A stretch of DNA of 64,000 bases, taken from positions 31,383-95,382 of the forward strand of contig CATOMC010000007.1 in the NCBI GenBank assembly GCA_951801245.1, written 5' to 3'. The notes beneath the pieces are model-generated. The model made no database searches. It was not told the DNA's origin and saw only the letters and a program-made list of their open reading frames with translations. A program made the position numbers and the translations under genes. This DNA comes from an uncultured Lachnospiraceae bacterium. Lineage in GTDB: Bacteria; Bacillota_A; Clostridia; Lachnospirales; Lachnospiraceae. Positions 55,968-64,000 of the stretch are shown piece by piece; within the stretch, counting starts at the first letter, position 1, and every line of letters begins with the position of its first letter.

Positions 55968-57740
55968 ATGAAAAAGGAGCTGCCTCGACAAATGAAACGT
56001 AAGAAAGACTGGGATATGGAGTTTATCGACCTGGATGATACAGCAGATACAGACAAAAGCATAAAGCAACGGAACGCACCAAAGCATTTCATAGATGAAG
56101 ATTCCTACGATGAAGAAAACGATTATGAAGACAGGTATGATTATGAAGAAGGTTTAGGCTCACCTGTTTTACGTAAGGCGCTCCTTGTGATAGTAGTGGC
56201 TGTTATTATAATCATTGCGGCTGTTATTATTTTCTTAATGAAAAGCAGGCATAGTGATTATCGAGAGGAAACTGTTCCGGTGATGGAGGAAACACCAGAA
56301 CAGGATACGGAAGAGAGCAATCCCCAGGAGATGGCCGATCAGAAAGAGCAGGGGCAGGAACTGTCCGGGCCGGACGAAAAAGATACTGTGAGCACAGATG
56401 CAGACAAAGAGGACGCGCAGATACCAAAAGAAGATGCAGAAGGATCCGAACAGGCTGCGGAGGATCCACAGGCTGAGAATATGAGCACGGAGCAGGGGAC
56501 AGAGGTAGATGTGACGCAGCTTCTTACTTCTGGGGCCGTGGCAGAGACAGAAGAAATAACACTTGGTATTGATGTTGCTAGATACCAGGGAACGATAGAC
56601 TGGGCACAAGTGGCGGCATCCGGTATTGAATTTGCCATGGTGCGGGTGGGATACCGCACGGACAGTACACGGGAGATCTGTGCAGATACCAATGCCAGAT
56701 ATAATATGCAGGAAGCCCAGAAGAACGGGATTAAGGTAGGCGCTTACTTCTTTTCTACGGCAGCCAGTAAGAAGGAGGCTGTGGAAGAGGCTGAATGGGT
56801 AGCGGATTATATATCTCAGTATCAGATTACATATCCTGTGGTGTATGATTGTGAAGGATTTGACAGGCCGGAAAGTGCGCAGTATGGATTGACGAAAACC
56901 GAGAGGACGGATATTGCTATCGCCTTTTTGGAGCAGATTTATAATCATGGATATACACCCATGTTTTATGCTTCCATGAGCGAACTGACCGGAGAGGCCA
57001 AGTGGGAGACGTCCAGAATCGAGAAATCATATAAAATATGGGTATCCCAGTATCCGTCAGTGCCGTATCCACAGACAGCCAAGTCTTCCTATGGGGGCAG
57101 TCATGCCATGTGGCAGTATACCAATCGTGGTACGGTTGCGGGAATCAGTAAGCCGGTGGATGTAAATATTGCTTATTTTGGTTATGAGGGCACGGCGGAT
57201 GCGGTGAGTGACGAGACACCCGAAGAAGCACAGGCGGATGTGGAGGCCCTGATGAATTTCACGCAGGTGAACGAGGCAGTCACGGCCAAGGATTCTACCA
57301 ATCTAAGAAACATTCCCAGCCAGGGAAGCGACAGTACGGTAGTTTATACGCTGCAAAATGGAGAGACCCTCACAAGGACCGGTATCAGTGCCAGCGGCTG
57401 GTCCAGGCTGGATTACAATGGACAGAAAGTGTATGCGGTGTCCAGTTATCTGACTACGGATTTATCTTTTCAGGCGCCAAAAGCTGAGACACAGGAGGGA
57501 GCCGGAAGCGGAGACGGATTAAAAACCAGATTTACAGAGAGAAATGAACAGGTCACGGCCAAGATAGAAGTCAATCTCCGTGTGCTGCCCAGTGTGACGA
57601 ATCCGGATGCCACGGTGGCCGCAGTACTGCATAACGGGGAGTATGCGACCAGAACGGGCATCAACGAGGAGTATGGCTGGTCCAGAGTAGATTATAACGG
57701 GCAGACATTATATTGTATCAGCAGCTATTTAATGCAGTGA
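55968..57740 (+). CDS. Membrane-anchored GH25 muramidase with two SH3 domains
   Basis: A 590-residue cell-wall hydrolase. An acidic cytosolic tail of about 65 residues is followed by one helix near residues 70-92 (ALLVIVVAVIIIIAAVIIFLM). A Glu/Asp/Gln-rich low-complexity stalk of about 100 residues leads to the GH25 domain starting near residue 193 (LGIDVARYQ, then PVVYDCEGF with catalytic Asp/Glu). Two SH3-like repeats (NEAVTAKDSTNLRNIPSQGS; NEQVTAKIEVNLRVLPSVTN) form the C terminus and probably bind peptidoglycan. It has its own terminator. Start ATG 55968 is favoured by AGGA spacing, though 55992 is possible. Confidence 0.92.
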   Translation: MKKELPRQMKRKKDWDMEFIDLDDTADTDKSIKQRNAPKHFIDEDSYDEENDYEDRYDYEEGLGSPVLRKALLVIVVAVIIIIAAVIIFLMKSRHSDYREETVPVMEETPEQDTEESNPQEMADQKEQGQELSGPDEKDTVSTDADKEDAQIPKEDAEGSEQAAEDPQAENMSTEQGTEVDVTQLLTSGAVAETEEITLGIDVARYQGTIDWAQVAASGIEFAMVRVGYRTDSTREICADTNARYNMQEAQKNGIKVGAYFFSTAASKKEAVEEAEWVADYISQYQITYPVVYDCEGFDRPESAQYGLTKTERTDIAIAFLEQIYNHGYTPMFYASMSELTGEAKWETSRIEKSYKIWVSQYPSVPYPQTAKSSYGGSHAMWQYTNRGTVAGISKPVDVNIAYFGYEGTADAVSDETPEEAQADVEALMNFTQVNEAVTAKDSTNLRNIPSQGSDSTVVYTLQNGETLTRTGISASGWSRLDYNGQKVYAVSSYLTTDLSFQAPKAETQEGAGSGDGLKTRFTERNEQVTAKIEVNLRVLPSVTNPDATVAAVLHNGEYATRTGINEEYGWSRVDYNGQTLYCISSYLMQ

Positions 57741-57760
57741 GTAACTATTATATGTAACGG

Positions 57761-57792
57761 AAGACATCTTGCGTGTTAGCAAGGTGTCTTTA
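57761..57792 (+). terminator. Terminator after the GH25-SH3 gene
   Basis: AAGACATCTTGC and GCAAGGTGTCTT pair over 12 positions with one G-U pair around a 6-nt loop, followed by TTATA. Confidence 0.75.
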
Positions 57793-57829
57793 TATCATAT
57801 GATATAGAGGGTAGATAAGGAGGATTACT

Positions 57830-58690
57830 ATGAGAACAAATATTAGTAACAGGCAGTTTGATGAAGAACGGGCGTTATATAATTTGCAACAGGCCGATGT
57901 GGTGGAGTGTACTTTTGCCGGGCCGGCAGACGGAGAGTCAGTGCTGAAAGAATCCAGAGATATTCATGTGCAGGGATGCACTTTTTCTCTCCGGTATCCC
58001 CTTTGGCATGTAAAAGGTTTTACGATGGAGCATTCCACCATGGATGATCTGACAAGAGCCGCAATCTGGTATGCCGAAGACGGTATCATCCGGGAATCTG
58101 TGCTGGGCGGTATTAAGGCTGTCAGAGAATGTGCCGGGATACGTCTGGAACATTGTAAGGTAGAGTCGCAGGAATTTGGATGGAAATCGCAGGATATCGT
58201 ACTGACGGATACCGACATTACTTCCGAGTATCTGCTGTTTGACAGTCGTGATGTCAGGCTGGAGCGGGTCAAGATGCAGGGGAAATATTCTTTCCAGTAC
58301 ATGAAGAATCTGGAGATCACAGACAGTGTTCTGGACACGAAGGATGCTTTCTGGCATAGTGAGAATGTGACGGTGAGAAACAGTGTGGTAAAGGGGGAGT
58401 ATCTGGGATGGTTTTCCGATGGACTCACATTGATCGACTGTAAAATCAGTGGAACACAGCCGTTATGTTATTGCAAGAACCTGAAACTGATTCGCTGTAC
58501 CATGGAGGATACGGATCTTTCCTTCGAATATTCGGATGTGGAGGCGGATGTGCTGGGACATGTGGATTCTATTAAAAATCCAAGATCCGGCAGTATCACA
58601 GTGGACAGTGTAGGGGAGATCATTCGGGAAGATCCGGTCATGGAGTGTACGGGACAGGTGTTTATCCGTGAAAAGAAAGAGGAGCAGTAG
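57830..58690 (+). CDS. DUF3737 right-handed beta-helix protein
   Basis: A 286-residue DUF3737 protein with no signal peptide. It is a run of short repeated strands of parallel-beta-helix type (CTFAGPADGESVLKESRDIHV, then FQYMKNLEITDSVLDTKDAFWHSENVTVRNSVVKG), with the W-H-S/E and C-T/K patterns regular at about 20-residue steps. The family is common in gut Firmicutes and is of unknown function. GGAGGATT precedes ATG 57830. Confidence 0.92.
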   Translation: MRTNISNRQFDEERALYNLQQADVVECTFAGPADGESVLKESRDIHVQGCTFSLRYPLWHVKGFTMEHSTMDDLTRAAIWYAEDGIIRESVLGGIKAVRECAGIRLEHCKVESQEFGWKSQDIVLTDTDITSEYLLFDSRDVRLERVKMQGKYSFQYMKNLEITDSVLDTKDAFWHSENVTVRNSVVKGEYLGWFSDGLTLIDCKISGTQPLCYCKNLKLIRCTMEDTDLSFEYSDVEADVLGHVDSIKNPRSGSITVDSVGEIIREDPVMECTGQVFIREKKEEQ

Positions 58691-58792
58691 GAAGGTACAA
58701 AGGAACGATATGGCCGCGGTACGAAGCAGCCTGCGAGAAACCGAAAGACACAGATCGGTTTAAGTGCAAAGTGTAATGCAGAGAGGCGGATT

Positions 58793-59644
58793 ATGAAGAT
58801 GAAGCAGATAGAAAAGGCGGGAATTGTGTGCTGTTCCAACGGCCTGGATGCGGGGCGAAAGGAAGAAGTCGATGAAGTAATGCAGATACTGACGCAAATG
58901 GGAATTACACCTGTGATCAGTGAACATATTTATGCAAAAGGCGACCTTTTCTCCGGAACAGGCAAAGAGCGGGCGCAGGATCTGATGCGCTTATATGAGG
59001 ATGAAGATGTGGGCGTGATCTTTGATATATCCGGCGGGGATATTGCCAATGAGATTCTGCCTTATCTGGATTTTGATGTGATCCAAAAATACCCGAAACC
59101 GTTCTGGGGATACAGTGATCTTACTACAATATTAAATGCAGTTTATACAAAAACAGGAAAAGAAGGCGTTTTATATCAGATACGGAACCTGGTGCGCGAT
59201 GAGAGCGGTGTTTTGCGCAGGGCTTTTGCGGAAACGCTGCTGGAAGGAAAAGATTCTCTGTTTGATTTTCCTTATCGGTTTGTACAGGGAAATCATATGG
59301 AGGGCGTTGTGGCAGGCGGCAATATCCGTTGTTTCCTGAAACTGGCAGGGACAGCTTTTTTTCCTGATCTGACGGGTAAGATTCTGGTATTGGAGTCTCT
59401 TGGGGGTAGGGTGCCGCAGTTTGTAACGTTCTTAAGCCAGCTTAAGTGCATGGGTGTATTTGAGCGGATTGCGGGCATTGTACTGGGAACCTTTACCCAG
59501 TTGGAAGCAGAGGGCGGCAGTCCGGATATCGTCACACTGGTGCAGGAATATGCAGGGGAACTTCCGATTGTCAAGACGGACAGGATAGGCCACGGTGCAG
59601 ATTCCTGTGGTGTGAGGATCGGTGCGTATCGGATATTTTCTTAA
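58793..59644 (+). CDS. LD-carboxypeptidase, S66 family
   Basis: A 283-residue peptidase of family S66 (LdcA/MccF). The nucleophile Ser is in WGYSDLTTILNAVYTKTG; the catalytic Glu is in LVLESLGGRVPQF; the His is in DRIGHGADSCGVRIGA. Such enzymes remove the D-Ala of tetrapeptide muropeptides in wall recycling, or act on peptide-nucleotide compounds. No signal peptide, so the substrate is probably cytosolic. Its stop shares the TTAA of the convergent aroC stop. Confidence 0.9.
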   Translation: MKMKQIEKAGIVCCSNGLDAGRKEEVDEVMQILTQMGITPVISEHIYAKGDLFSGTGKERAQDLMRLYEDEDVGVIFDISGGDIANEILPYLDFDVIQKYPKPFWGYSDLTTILNAVYTKTGKEGVLYQIRNLVRDESGVLRRAFAETLLEGKDSLFDFPYRFVQGNHMEGVVAGGNIRCFLKLAGTAFFPDLTGKILVLESLGGRVPQFVTFLSQLKCMGVFERIAGIVLGTFTQLEAEGGSPDIVTLVQEYAGELPIVKTDRIGHGADSCGVRIGAYRIFS

Positions 59645-60741
59645 GGCAGATAGAGTTTCTTTAGATGTTCCATCTTAGCGCCGGCGTTAACCAGTAGGGC
59701 ATCCAGGATGGTGATGGCTGCCATGGATTCCACAACGACCACTGCCCGGGGAACAATCACGGGGTCGTGCCGGCCTTTGATGGATATTTCAATTTCCTCC
59801 CCTTTCTGATTTACGGTTTCCTGGGGGGAAAAGATAGACGGAGTCGGCTTGATATGGGCACGCAGTATGATGCGGGAGCCATCGCTGATACCGCCCAGGA
59901 TGCCGCCTGCATGGTTTGATGCTTTGATCACTTTGCCGTCTTTCATCCGGAAAGGGTCATTGTTTGCGGAGCCGTTGCGCGAGGATACCTCCACACCGTC
60001 ACCAATCTCCACAGCTTTGACGGCACCGATGGACATGACGGCTTTTGCCAGATTAGCGTCCAACTTCTCAAAGACGGGATCCCCCAGACCGGCGGGCATA
60101 CCGTCAATCACACATTCAATGACTCCGCCGGCGGAGTCATATTTTTTCATGCAGTCTGCCAGAAAGTTCTCTGCCAAGACGGAGGCTTCCCGGTCGGGCA
60201 TGGCGGTGGGCGTCTCCAGAATAGCCTTTGGGTCAAAATGTTCCATGGAAATAGTGACCGGTCCGATAGATTTCGTGTAGGCACATAAATGAATGCCGAA
60301 TTCGGACAGTACTTTGGCGGCAATGGCGCCTGCCGCTACGCGTCCGATGGTCTCTCTGCCGGAAGAGCGGCCGCCGCCTCGGTAATCCCGGAATCCATAC
60401 TTGGCGTCAAAGGTATAATCGGCATGACCGGGTCTGTAATAACCGGCAATTTCACTGTAGTCCGCAGAGTGCTGTGACGTGTTTGGAACTAGCATGGAGA
60501 TGGGGGTGCCGGTCGTCTTCCCTTCAAAGATACCTGAAAGGATCTGAACCTCATCGGCCTCCCTGCGGGGGGTTGCTATTTTGGTCTGTCCCGGTTTCCT
60601 ACGGTTTAAATAGGTCTGAATATCATCTTTGTCAAGATGAAGTCCTGCAGGACAGCCATCCACTACGACGCCAAGTGCCGCACCGTGTGACTCTCCCCAG
60701 GTGGTAAGTTGATAGATAATTCCCAGTGATGAACCTGCCAT
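59641..60741 (-). CDS. aroC: Chorismate synthase
   Basis: Converts EPSP to chorismate, the last shared step of aromatic amino acid synthesis, using reduced FMN. The 366 residues carry GESHGAALGVVVDGCPAG, RRKPGQTK, FRDYRGGGRSSGRET and ISDGSRIILRA, plus VPRAVVVVESMAAI near the end. The ATG at 60741, with AAAGGA upstream, gives the family start AGSSLGIIYQLTTWGESHG; the longer frame upstream is not conserved. It has no aro neighbours in the window. Confidence 0.96.
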   Translation of the reverse strand: MAGSSLGIIYQLTTWGESHGAALGVVVDGCPAGLHLDKDDIQTYLNRRKPGQTKIATPRREADEVQILSGIFEGKTTGTPISMLVPNTSQHSADYSEIAGYYRPGHADYTFDAKYGFRDYRGGGRSSGRETIGRVAAGAIAAKVLSEFGIHLCAYTKSIGPVTISMEHFDPKAILETPTAMPDREASVLAENFLADCMKKYDSAGGVIECVIDGMPAGLGDPVFEKLDANLAKAVMSIGAVKAVEIGDGVEVSSRNGSANNDPFRMKDGKVIKASNHAGGILGGISDGSRIILRAHIKPTPSIFSPQETVNQKGEEIEISIKGRHDPVIVPRAVVVVESMAAITILDALLVNAGAKMEHLKKLYLP

Positions 60742-61028
60742 TGTGTATTCCTTTCTCTTAATGTTATGAAGTTTTCTGAAAATATTTTGCAGGATACCCT
60801 GCAAAATTAAATAACTGACGGAATATATAATTTGTATTTAATAATTCTGGTAAAAACCACATGTTTTTTTCACGCGCAGAAAATGGTGTCAGCAAACCAA
60901 TCTGCTCTAGTAGCATACCATATTTATGGGTAAAAATAAATATGCAGGATCGTTTCTGCATAAAATCAGGACTGTTATTATAGAGTGCAGATTTCTTTGC
61001 CAAGCTGAAAAGACAGGCAGGAGAGTTC
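60742..61028. other. Divergent intergenic region aroC/vanY
   Basis: No gene is supported here. A perfect TATGCAG/CTGCATA inverted repeat (60941-60947 and 60956-60962) lies mid-way. AT-rich stretches on both sides could host promoters for aroC and for the genes to the right; none is clear-cut. Confidence 0.4.
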
Positions 61029-61136
61029 ATGCAGACAAGTGTGGAAACGTTAAATGGGGCTAAAGTACTAAAAAAGTTAAAAGATTTACATAAAAAGGGT
61101 GTACAAATAAATTTTATGTGTTATGATATAAGTTAG
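61029..61136 (+). CDS. Possible small protein of 35 residues
   Basis: GGCAGGAGAG lies just upstream of an ATG opening a 35-codon frame: MQTSVETLNGAKVLKKLKDL followed by HKKGVQINFMCYDIS. It is basic and helical, with no transmembrane segment. It ends 40 bases before the VanY-like gene, and its 3' part overlaps the likely promoter zone of that gene. Not recognised; coding status is unproven. Confidence 0.35.
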   Translation: MQTSVETLNGAKVLKKLKDLHKKGVQINFMCYDIS

Positions 61137-61176
61137 GTTTACACGTCCTTACAATACATAAATTACGAGGAGTCCC

Positions 61177-62229
61177 ATGAAGAAAACATTTCGGGAAAAC
61201 ATGATAATGAAGTTCACATGTATTGCCAGAAAGCACAGATTTATGAAATATCCGTGTTTGGCGGCGATGACTGTAGTTTTGTTTTTCTACTATATCTTAA
61301 TGCACTTTGTGAATAATGGCAAACGTTATACCAGCGTAGCTTTTGTAGCGGTTTTCTTTATGAGTAGCTGCAGCTTCTCTTTTGCGGTGTTTGCAGAACG
61401 AACCGGATTTATCAGCGCACAGGAGACTTATAGTGCGATCGTGGAGGATTCGGATATTGCGTTGGCGATGGAACAGCCGGTGGATTCACAGGAGAAGAAG
61501 ATTCTGAAAGAAAATACGGCGGCATCAGAGTGTGAGACGGATGAAGACGCAGAGGAAGTGGTTGCCTATACTCTGGACGATCTTCTGGCGCATCGTGAGG
61601 GAGAGACCTATCAGGCACCAAGTACGGAGACGGAAGTGACAGGGGAAGCATATGTGTTTGATTCATCGGACTGGCGTCTTGTGCTGATCAACAAGCAGCA
61701 TCCGATTCCGGAAGATTATGATTTCACTTTAGGTACGTTTATGGCCGGCATGCGTTGTGACGAGCGTATTATCGAAGATCTGCTTCTTATGATGCAGGCA
61801 GCGAAAGAAGAAGGCGTGAATCTGGAAGTCTGTTCGCCTTACCGAGGAGATAACAGACAGGAGTATCTTTTTAATAAGAAAATTAGGGATTATATGGGCC
61901 AGGGGATGTCTTATATGGAAGCTTACAAAATAGCATCTCAGATTGTCACGGTACCAGGGGCAAGTGAGCATCAGGTAGGTCTTGCGCTGGATATCTGGAG
62001 TGATACTTATAAGACTTTAGATAAAGGATTCGAGGATACGGAGGCAGGTAAATGGCTGGCACAGCACAGCAGCGAGTATGGATTTATCCTGCGTTATCCC
62101 GAAGGCAAGGAGTATATAACCAGTATTGAGTATGAGCCATGGCATTTTCGCTACGTGGGCAAAGAGGCGGCCATGATCATGAAACAGGAAAATATCTGTC
62201 TGGAAGAATTTTGGGATAAATATTTATAA
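61177..62229 (+). CDS. VanY-family D-alanyl-D-alanine carboxypeptidase
   Basis: A 350-residue M15B peptidase. Helix 1 (residues about 28-47) and a second hydrophobic segment (about 53-75) anchor it, followed by an acidic stalk. The catalytic domain has ASEHQVGLALDIWSD (zinc His and Asp), CSPYRGDNRQEYLF and EPWHFRYVG (catalytic Glu-x-x-His). It trims the terminal D-Ala of peptidoglycan stem peptides, a housekeeping function; no vanHAX genes are seen, so resistance is not implied. ATG 61177 has ACGAGGAGTCCC upstream. Confidence 0.92.
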   Translation: MKKTFRENMIMKFTCIARKHRFMKYPCLAAMTVVLFFYYILMHFVNNGKRYTSVAFVAVFFMSSCSFSFAVFAERTGFISAQETYSAIVEDSDIALAMEQPVDSQEKKILKENTAASECETDEDAEEVVAYTLDDLLAHREGETYQAPSTETEVTGEAYVFDSSDWRLVLINKQHPIPEDYDFTLGTFMAGMRCDERIIEDLLLMMQAAKEEGVNLEVCSPYRGDNRQEYLFNKKIRDYMGQGMSYMEAYKIASQIVTVPGASEHQVGLALDIWSDTYKTLDKGFEDTEAGKWLAQHSSEYGFILRYPEGKEYITSIEYEPWHFRYVGKEAAMIMKQENICLEEFWDKYL

Positions 62230-62249
62230 TATAGGAATATGAGGTAATT

Positions 62250-63383
62250 ATGTATAAGATAATAAAACAGGAGGGAAATGCCAAGCGTGCCGAGTTTACT
62301 ACGGTGCATGGGACGATTCAGACACCGGTCTTTATGAATGTAGGGACGGCGGCGGCTATCAAAGGGGCTGTTTCCACAGAAGATCTTGAAGGGATCGGAA
62401 CCCAGGTTGAACTTTCCAATACGTATCATCTGCATGTACGTCCCGGCGATCAGATTATTAAGAAACTGGGCGGCCTGCATAAGTTCATGTCCTGGAACAG
62501 GCCGATTCTTACAGATTCAGGCGGTTTCCAGGTTTTTTCACTGGCGGGGCTTCGCAAGATTAAGGAAGAAGGCGTATACTTTCATTCGCATGTGGATGGG
62601 CGTAAGATTTTTATGGGTCCCGAAGAGAGTATGCAGATTCAGTCGAATCTGGCTTCGACCATTGCCATGGCGTTCGATGAGTGCCCATCAAGTGTGGCGG
62701 AGCGCAGATATGTGGAAGATTCTGTGGCCCGTACCACCAGATGGCTCTTACGTTGTAAGAAAGAAATGGAACGCTTAAATAGGCTTCCGGATACGATCAA
62801 TCCCAGGCAGCTACTTTTCGGAATCAATCAGGGTGCGGTCTTTGATGATATCCGTATTGAACATGCCAAAAGGATCGCCGAGCTTGATTGTGACGGTTAT
62901 GCGATTGGCGGCCTGGCAGTGGGAGAGAGTCACGAACAGATGTACCATGTGATCGAAGAGACGGTACCGCATCTGCCAAAGGACAAGCCCACTTATCTGA
63001 TGGGGGTGGGAACACCCGCCAATATTCTGGAGGCCGTGGAACGAGGAGTGGATTTCTTTGACTGCGTATATCCTACGAGAAACGGCAGACATGGGCATCT
63101 ATATACAAACCAGGGCAAGATAAACCTTTTCAACGCGAAATATGAGTTAGACGACAGACCTGTTGAGGAAGGGTGCATGTGTCCGGCCTGCAGACGATAT
63201 TCCAGAGCCTATATCAGACATCTGCTCAAGGCAAAAGAGATGTTGGGAATGCGCCTGTGTGTGTTGCATAACTTGTATTTCTACAACACGATGATGGAAG
63301 AAATCAGAGATGCGTTGGAGGAAGGGAACTTTGCTTCTTATAAGAAACGCAAACTTGAGGGCATGGGAATATATCAATCATAA
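62250..63383 (+). CDS. tgt: Queuine/preQ1 tRNA-guanine transglycosylase
   Basis: Exchanges G34 of tRNAs with GUN anticodons for preQ1. The 377 residues show LSNTYHLHVRPG, the catalytic-Asp motif TDSGGFQVFSLAGLRKI, GINQGAVF, GYAIGGLAVGES and the zinc site CMCPACRRYSRAYIRHLLKAKE...LCVLHNL. It sits before yajC, a common order. queA was not seen in the window. Confidence 0.97.
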   Translation: MYKIIKQEGNAKRAEFTTVHGTIQTPVFMNVGTAAAIKGAVSTEDLEGIGTQVELSNTYHLHVRPGDQIIKKLGGLHKFMSWNRPILTDSGGFQVFSLAGLRKIKEEGVYFHSHVDGRKIFMGPEESMQIQSNLASTIAMAFDECPSSVAERRYVEDSVARTTRWLLRCKKEMERLNRLPDTINPRQLLFGINQGAVFDDIRIEHAKRIAELDCDGYAIGGLAVGESHEQMYHVIEETVPHLPKDKPTYLMGVGTPANILEAVERGVDFFDCVYPTRNGRHGHLYTNQGKINLFNAKYELDDRPVEEGCMCPACRRYSRAYIRHLLKAKEMLGMRLCVLHNLYFYNTMMEEIRDALEEGNFASYKKRKLEGMGIYQS

Positions 63384-63400
63384 AATTTCTGTGAAAAGGC

Positions 63401-63429
63401 TTGTTTTTGGATATTAAATTGTGTATGAT
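63401..63429 (+). promoter_or_regulatory. Promoter of yajC
   Basis: TTGTTT (63401-63406) and TATGAT (63424-63429) are 17 bases apart, 41 bases before the yajC start codon. Confidence 0.55.
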
Positions 63430-63470
63430 ATGCTTTAGACTTTTGATGAAAAGATAACGGAGGAAATGGT

Positions 63471-63785
63471 ATGGGATTATTATTATCAGCTGATGCGGCG
63501 GCAGCTACGGGCAGCGGCCTGGTCATGATCATTTATATCGTGGTCATTGTGGCGTTCATGTATTTTATCATGATTCGTCCCCAGAAGAAGGAACAGAAGA
63601 GAATGGCAGCGATGCTGGCAGATATGAGTGTGGGTGATGTGGTACTTACGACCAGTGGATTCTATGGTATTGTCATTGATATTACGGATGATACGATTAT
63701 TGTGGAATTTGGCAATAACAAGAACTGCCGTATTCCGATGCAGAAATCCGCGGTATCGCAGATTGAGAAACCGGAAGCAGAATAA
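63471..63785 (+). CDS. yajC: Preprotein translocase accessory subunit YajC
   Basis: A 104-residue membrane subunit associated with SecDF. One helix (about residues 15-37, SGLVMIIYIVVIVAFMYFIM) is followed by the family motif IRPQKKEQKRMAAMLADMSVGDVVLTTSGFYG and the C-terminal KSAVSQI stretch. GGAGGAAATGGT precedes the ATG. It follows tgt, as usual. Confidence 0.95.
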   Translation: MGLLLSADAAAATGSGLVMIIYIVVIVAFMYFIMIRPQKKEQKRMAAMLADMSVGDVVLTTSGFYGIVIDITDDTIIVEFGNNKNCRIPMQKSAVSQIEKPEAE

Positions 63786-63809
63786 AAAACATAATAGTAT
63801 GATATTTGG

Positions 63810-63829
63810 CCATGAAATAATATTCATGG
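63810..63829 (+). terminator. Weak hairpin after yajC
   Basis: A perfect 7-bp CCATGAA/TTCATGG stem with a 6-nt loop is followed by TCATTTTC. It is AT-rich and without a good T tract, so termination may be weak. Confidence 0.4.
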
Positions 63830-63956
63830 TCATTTTCAATTGTTAAGGTTTTCTTAAGGCCATTCCAAAATAGACACGACAAACGCATGAGTAAATAAAA
63901 TGTGAACAAATTACTCCACTATCCGTTATAATGAAAATAAAAACGGAGATGGGAAT

Positions 63957-64000
63957 ATGGAGCAGTTACTGGAATGGATGGAGATCATCGAGGATGTCAG
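63957..64000 (+). CDS. 5' end of an unidentified gene cut by the window edge
   Basis: An ATG with GGAGATGGG upstream opens a frame reading MEQLLEWMEIIEDV up to the end. A promoter, TGAACA (63903-63908) with TATAAT (63927-63932) at 18 bases, lies before it. The product cannot be named from 14 codons. Confidence 0.5.
   Translation, partial: MEQLLEWMEIIEDV

Noticed and set aside
61177..62229. VanY-like protein as part of a vancomycin-resistance cluster
   Set aside because: No vanH, vanA/B ligase, vanX or dedicated VanRS genes are adjacent; housekeeping carboxypeptidases of this type are common.

Overview
The window looks like chromosomal DNA of a Gram-positive anaerobe of the class Clostridia, most probably the family Lachnospiraceae. 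This rests on moderate GC, strong AGGAGG-type ribosome binding sites, sigma-A promoters of the TTGACA-17-TATAAT type, many intrinsic terminators, a T-box, and a conserved gene order. That order includes DUF177-rpmF-plsX-acpP-rnc-smc-ftsY, ylxM-ffh-rpsP-khpA-rimM-trmD-rplS, rbgA-rnhB-ylqG-ylqH-yraN and der-plsY-gpsA. No marker fixes the genus. No rRNA, tRNA, CRISPR array, intact prophage or insertion sequence was seen.

Layout. 1-2.7 kb: the 3' part of acetate kinase, an alpha/beta hydrolase, then remnants of an ABC transporter and of a LytTR/DUF3021 pair. 2.7-11.5 kb: a housekeeping run for ribosome, phospholipid, chromosome and secretion functions (yceD, rpmF, plsX, acpP, rnc, smc, ftsY), followed by threonine ammonia-lyase. 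11.6-18.8 kb: an accessory stretch with a YitT membrane protein, a membrane-anchored GH25 muramidase, a DUF1905/C39-like fusion, a BlaI/BlaR1-type switch, a PocR-chemoreceptor-like protein, and a Panacea antitoxin beside a truncated toxin. 18.7-29.3 kb: SRP, ribosome and tRNA-modification genes, two signal peptidases around rbgA, the FliK-like/FlhB-like pair ylqG/ylqH, yraN and pgeF. 29.3-33.5 kb: a two-component system with a very large extracellular sensor, preceded by a structured leader with a possible 28-codon peptide, then a broken gene. 33.7-45 kb: a divergent prs, der-plsY-gpsA, a FapA-like protein with seven exact 26-residue repeats, an HD-GYP response regulator, metF and a MoxR/VWA pair.

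44.7-52.8 kb is a coherent aryl-acid/CoA locus: thioesterase, acyl-CoA synthetase, sodium:solute symporter, indolepyruvate:ferredoxin oxidoreductase alpha and beta, phenylacetate-CoA ligase and an ACT protein. It probably interconverts aromatic 2-oxo acids and arylacetates. 53-57.8 kb holds a tyrosine T-box with tyrS, a DRE-TIM aldolase-like protein and a second GH25 protein with SH3 domains. 57.8-64 kb holds DUF3737, an LD-carboxypeptidase, aroC, a VanY-like carboxypeptidase, tgt, yajC and the first codons of another gene.

No wholly new multi-gene system can be demonstrated from sequence alone. The best candidates for undescribed biology are the 26-residue-repeat FapA protein next to an HD-GYP regulator, the DUF1905-C39-like fusion with its structured leader, the leader RNA in front of the Panacea gene, the BlaR1-like sensor whose outer domain is cysteine-rich instead of penicillin-binding, and the leader-peptide/two-component module.
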